NCBI RefSeq assembly: GCF_000685095.1 | Contig: NZ_BAYE01000008.1 | Location: 62,001-126,000, forward strand | Direction of reading: 5' to 3' | Origin: Paraburkholderia caledonica NBRC 102488 | Lineage (GTDB): Bacteria; Pseudomonadota; Gammaproteobacteria; Burkholderiales; Burkholderiaceae | DNA: 64,000 bases | Notes under the pieces: model-generated | The model's database searches: none | What the model was told of the DNA's origin: nothing | The model's input: the letters and a program-made list of their open reading frames with translations, nothing else | Position numbers and translations under genes: made by a program | In this document: positions 62,633-64,000 of the stretch, piece after piece | How the letters are laid out: every line of letters begins with the position of its first letter | How positions within the stretch are numbered: the stretch's first letter is position 1

Positions 62633-62881
62633 TCAATCGCGAGCGATCAGATCGCCCACTTGCCCGCGCCCCGTGACAAGGCAGCTCGACAGGAAATTCT
62701 CGCTCTGGCTGCTCGCGCCGACATCTCCAAAGCCCTTCTTGAGCGCGCTAGCCTTGACCAGTTCAGCGCCCTGATGGCATGTGATCGTCCCGACTTCGCC
62801 GGCTTGCGCGCGCATCAGCGCCCGATCCGCCATTAAATAGCCGAGCAACAGCACCACCGCAATATTGAATGCCTGCCTCAT
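62633..62881 (-). CDS. small exported or membrane-anchored protein of unknown function
   Basis: An 82-residue protein. The N-terminal hydrophobic stretch (MRQAFNIAVVLLLGYLMADR) is a signal or membrane anchor; the rest is polar, with two Cys (TITCHQGAE and FLSSCLVTG) that may pair. GAGGAG stands 8 bases before the ATG at 62881, and an intrinsic terminator follows on the same strand, both supporting a real gene. No family recognised. Confidence 0.7.
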   Translation of the reverse strand: MRQAFNIAVVLLLGYLMADRALMRAQAGEVGTITCHQGAELVKASALKKGFGDVGASSQSENFLSSCLVTGRGQVGDLIARD

Positions 62882-62996
62882 CGAATGTCTCCTCTTTCGA
62901 AGAGACTAACGCGAACCATCCGGACACGGTCTTAGGGGTTTCCCGATTCGGGCCTATCTGCTGACGCAGGTTAAATCAAGCGACGTGAGCGCCAAG

Positions 62997-64000
62997 TCAG
63001 GTAATAGTGCCGCGCTGACGCACATGCGCGGCTGTTGCATCCGGCGCTGTATGCCCGGACTGCAGCCGCCACATGCGCTGCTGCACGCGCCGCGTGTTTC
63101 GCTCGAACAACAGATAAACCGCGAAAGCGTACACATAGCAGGCAATGAGCATTCCGGTCAGCACGAGTACTCCTTTTGCATCGAACGGAATGCGCTGCCT
63201 GAAACCCACGGCGGCCACAAAAAGAATAAACGGGAAATGCGTGAGATACAGCGAATAGGAAAACCTGGAAAACAGAATTGCGGCTCGCGACAGTACCGGC
63301 AGGCGCAAGCGAACATTTTCGAGCAAAACGCAGCGGAGGAACAGAAAGCAAGGCACGCCGACGATCCAGTCGTTATCGAGCAGAAAGAGGCGTGTACAAA
63401 CAAGCGCGGTGAGAAACACCATGCCGCTTGCGAGCGTAAGCCACGGTATGGCCCGGCGCTTCAGTCGCGCGGGAGAACGCTTTTCCAGCACCGCGAGCAG
63501 CACGCCGAGCAGCCACAATCCGAAGCCGCTTTGCAGCGATGGGAACGCGATCATCGTACCGAGCGCAAACGCGGCGATCGCATAGCCGCCGAGTCCCCGC
63601 CGGCCGCCCAACAACACGACGCATGCGGGAAACCACAGGTAGTACCAGAACTCGTTAGCGAGGCTCCATAGCGGACCATTCGATCCGTATGTGACGCACG
63701 CCAGGGTTTGCAGGAAGACGAGATTGCATGCGAGCGTCGTTGGGCCCAGATGCGATGCAACGTTGATCTGTTGATCGAATGTGCCTTCAATCCCGAGATA
63801 GAAAGGTCCGCCCGCGAGCTGGATACCAAGGCGGTCCCAGAACAACGTTAGCAGCAGCGCCGGCACCAGCACGACCCACAGGCGCGATAAGCGTTCAGTC
63901 AGATAGCGCTGCCAGCTCCACGAGCCGGTGCCGACCTGGCGCAGCACCGAGCCGCCGACAAAGTACCCGCTCAGCAAAAAGAATACGATGACGGCCGTGT
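62997..64000 (-). CDS. membrane acyltransferase 3 family protein, N-terminus outside the window
   Basis: About 334 residues are visible. The start lies beyond the window edge: the frame is open to base 64000 as TAVIVFFLLSGYFVGGSV, the usual first helices of OafA/NodX-type O-acyltransferases. Later features are RLSRLWVVLVPALLLTLFW, GPLWSLANEFWYYLWFPACV and SRFSYSLYLTHFPFILF. Such enzymes acetylate polysaccharides or lipids in the inner membrane. Target unknown. Confidence 0.85.
   Translation of the reverse strand, partial: TAVIVFFLLSGYFVGGSVLRQVGTGSWSWQRYLTERLSRLWVVLVPALLLTLFWDRLGIQLAGGPFYLGIEGTFDQQINVASHLGPTTLACNLVFLQTLACVTYGSNGPLWSLANEFWYYLWFPACVVLLGGRRGLGGYAIAAFALGTMIAFPSLQSGFGLWLLGVLLAVLEKRSPARLKRRAIPWLTLASGMVFLTALVCTRLFLLDNDWIVGVPCFLFLRCVLLENVRLRLPVLSRAAILFSRFSYSLYLTHFPFILFVAAVGFRQRIPFDAKGVLVLTGMLIACYVYAFAVYLLFERNTRRVQQRMWRLQSGHTAPDATAAHVRQRGTIT

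Noticed and set aside
1..64000. CRISPR arrays, insertion sequences, prophage, rRNA
   Set aside because: No regularly spaced repeats, transposase-like proteins, phage structural genes or rRNA sequence were seen in the window.

Overview
The window looks like a chromosomal segment from a GC-rich betaproteobacterium of the Burkholderiaceae, most likely Paraburkholderia, Caballeronia or Burkholderia. The pointers are a DUF4148 protein, a monomeric NADP isocitrate dehydrogenase, many LysR/GntR regulators, and a dense set of catabolic and transport operons. No rRNA, CRISPR array, insertion sequence or prophage was seen. The one tRNA is tRNA-Lys(UUU). Gene starts below were chosen from ribosome-binding sites and family N-termini and are often shorter than the longest frame.

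Region 1 (1-8.6 kb) is an aromatic/amine catabolic block. It has the end of a 4-hydroxylaminobenzoate lyase-like gene, an AAHS-type transporter, a LysR regulator, and a minus-strand operon encoding a Rieske oxygenase, a glutamine-synthetase-like ligase, a [2Fe-2S] ferredoxin and its FAD reductase. A divergent GntR regulator faces it, and repeated TTGCATA-type motifs lie in the shared promoter region. The substrate is not known; this is a strong candidate for an undescribed pathway.

Region 2 (8.7-18.6 kb) is a complete guanidine-utilisation operon. A guanidine-I (ykkC) riboswitch precedes an ABC importer (binding protein, permease, ATPase), the two DUF1989 carboxyguanidine deiminase subunits, a biotin-dependent guanidine/urea carboxylase, and allophanate hydrolase.

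Region 3 (18.8-31.7 kb) holds tRNA-Lys, an Hsp20 chaperone with a sigma-32-like promoter, and a uronate module: a large lipoprotein that may be a polysaccharide lyase, a hexuronate-type transporter, a LacI repressor and uronate dehydrogenase, tied together by a shared operator. A diguanylate cyclase, a CorA/ZntB transporter, a chemoreceptor and an orphan sugar-binding protein follow.

Region 4 (31.7-44.1 kb) has a leucine-rich-repeat protein kinase, an O6-alkylguanine methyltransferase, a secreted esterase/lipase, a Cache chemoreceptor and a DHA2 efflux pump. It then has the glucarate operon (transporter, glucarate dehydratase, 5-dehydro-4-deoxyglucarate dehydratase) with a divergent FadR-type regulator. 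With uronate dehydrogenase from region 3 this makes most of the oxidative uronate pathway to 2-oxoglutarate semialdehyde.

Region 5 (44.1-55.3 kb) has a CitMHS transporter with a split AtuA-type protein of unknown function under a divergent LysR, an alpha/beta hydrolase, isocitrate dehydrogenase, a TauD-like dioxygenase with a probable Fur-controlled promoter, and an ABM-fold protein translationally coupled to an iron-type alcohol dehydrogenase.

Region 6 (55.4-64 kb) has a TctDE-like two-component system divergent from an NMT1/SsuA-type ABC importer that ends in a strong terminator, a 5'-truncated phospholipase-C-family gene, two small exported proteins, and a membrane acyltransferase cut by the window edge.
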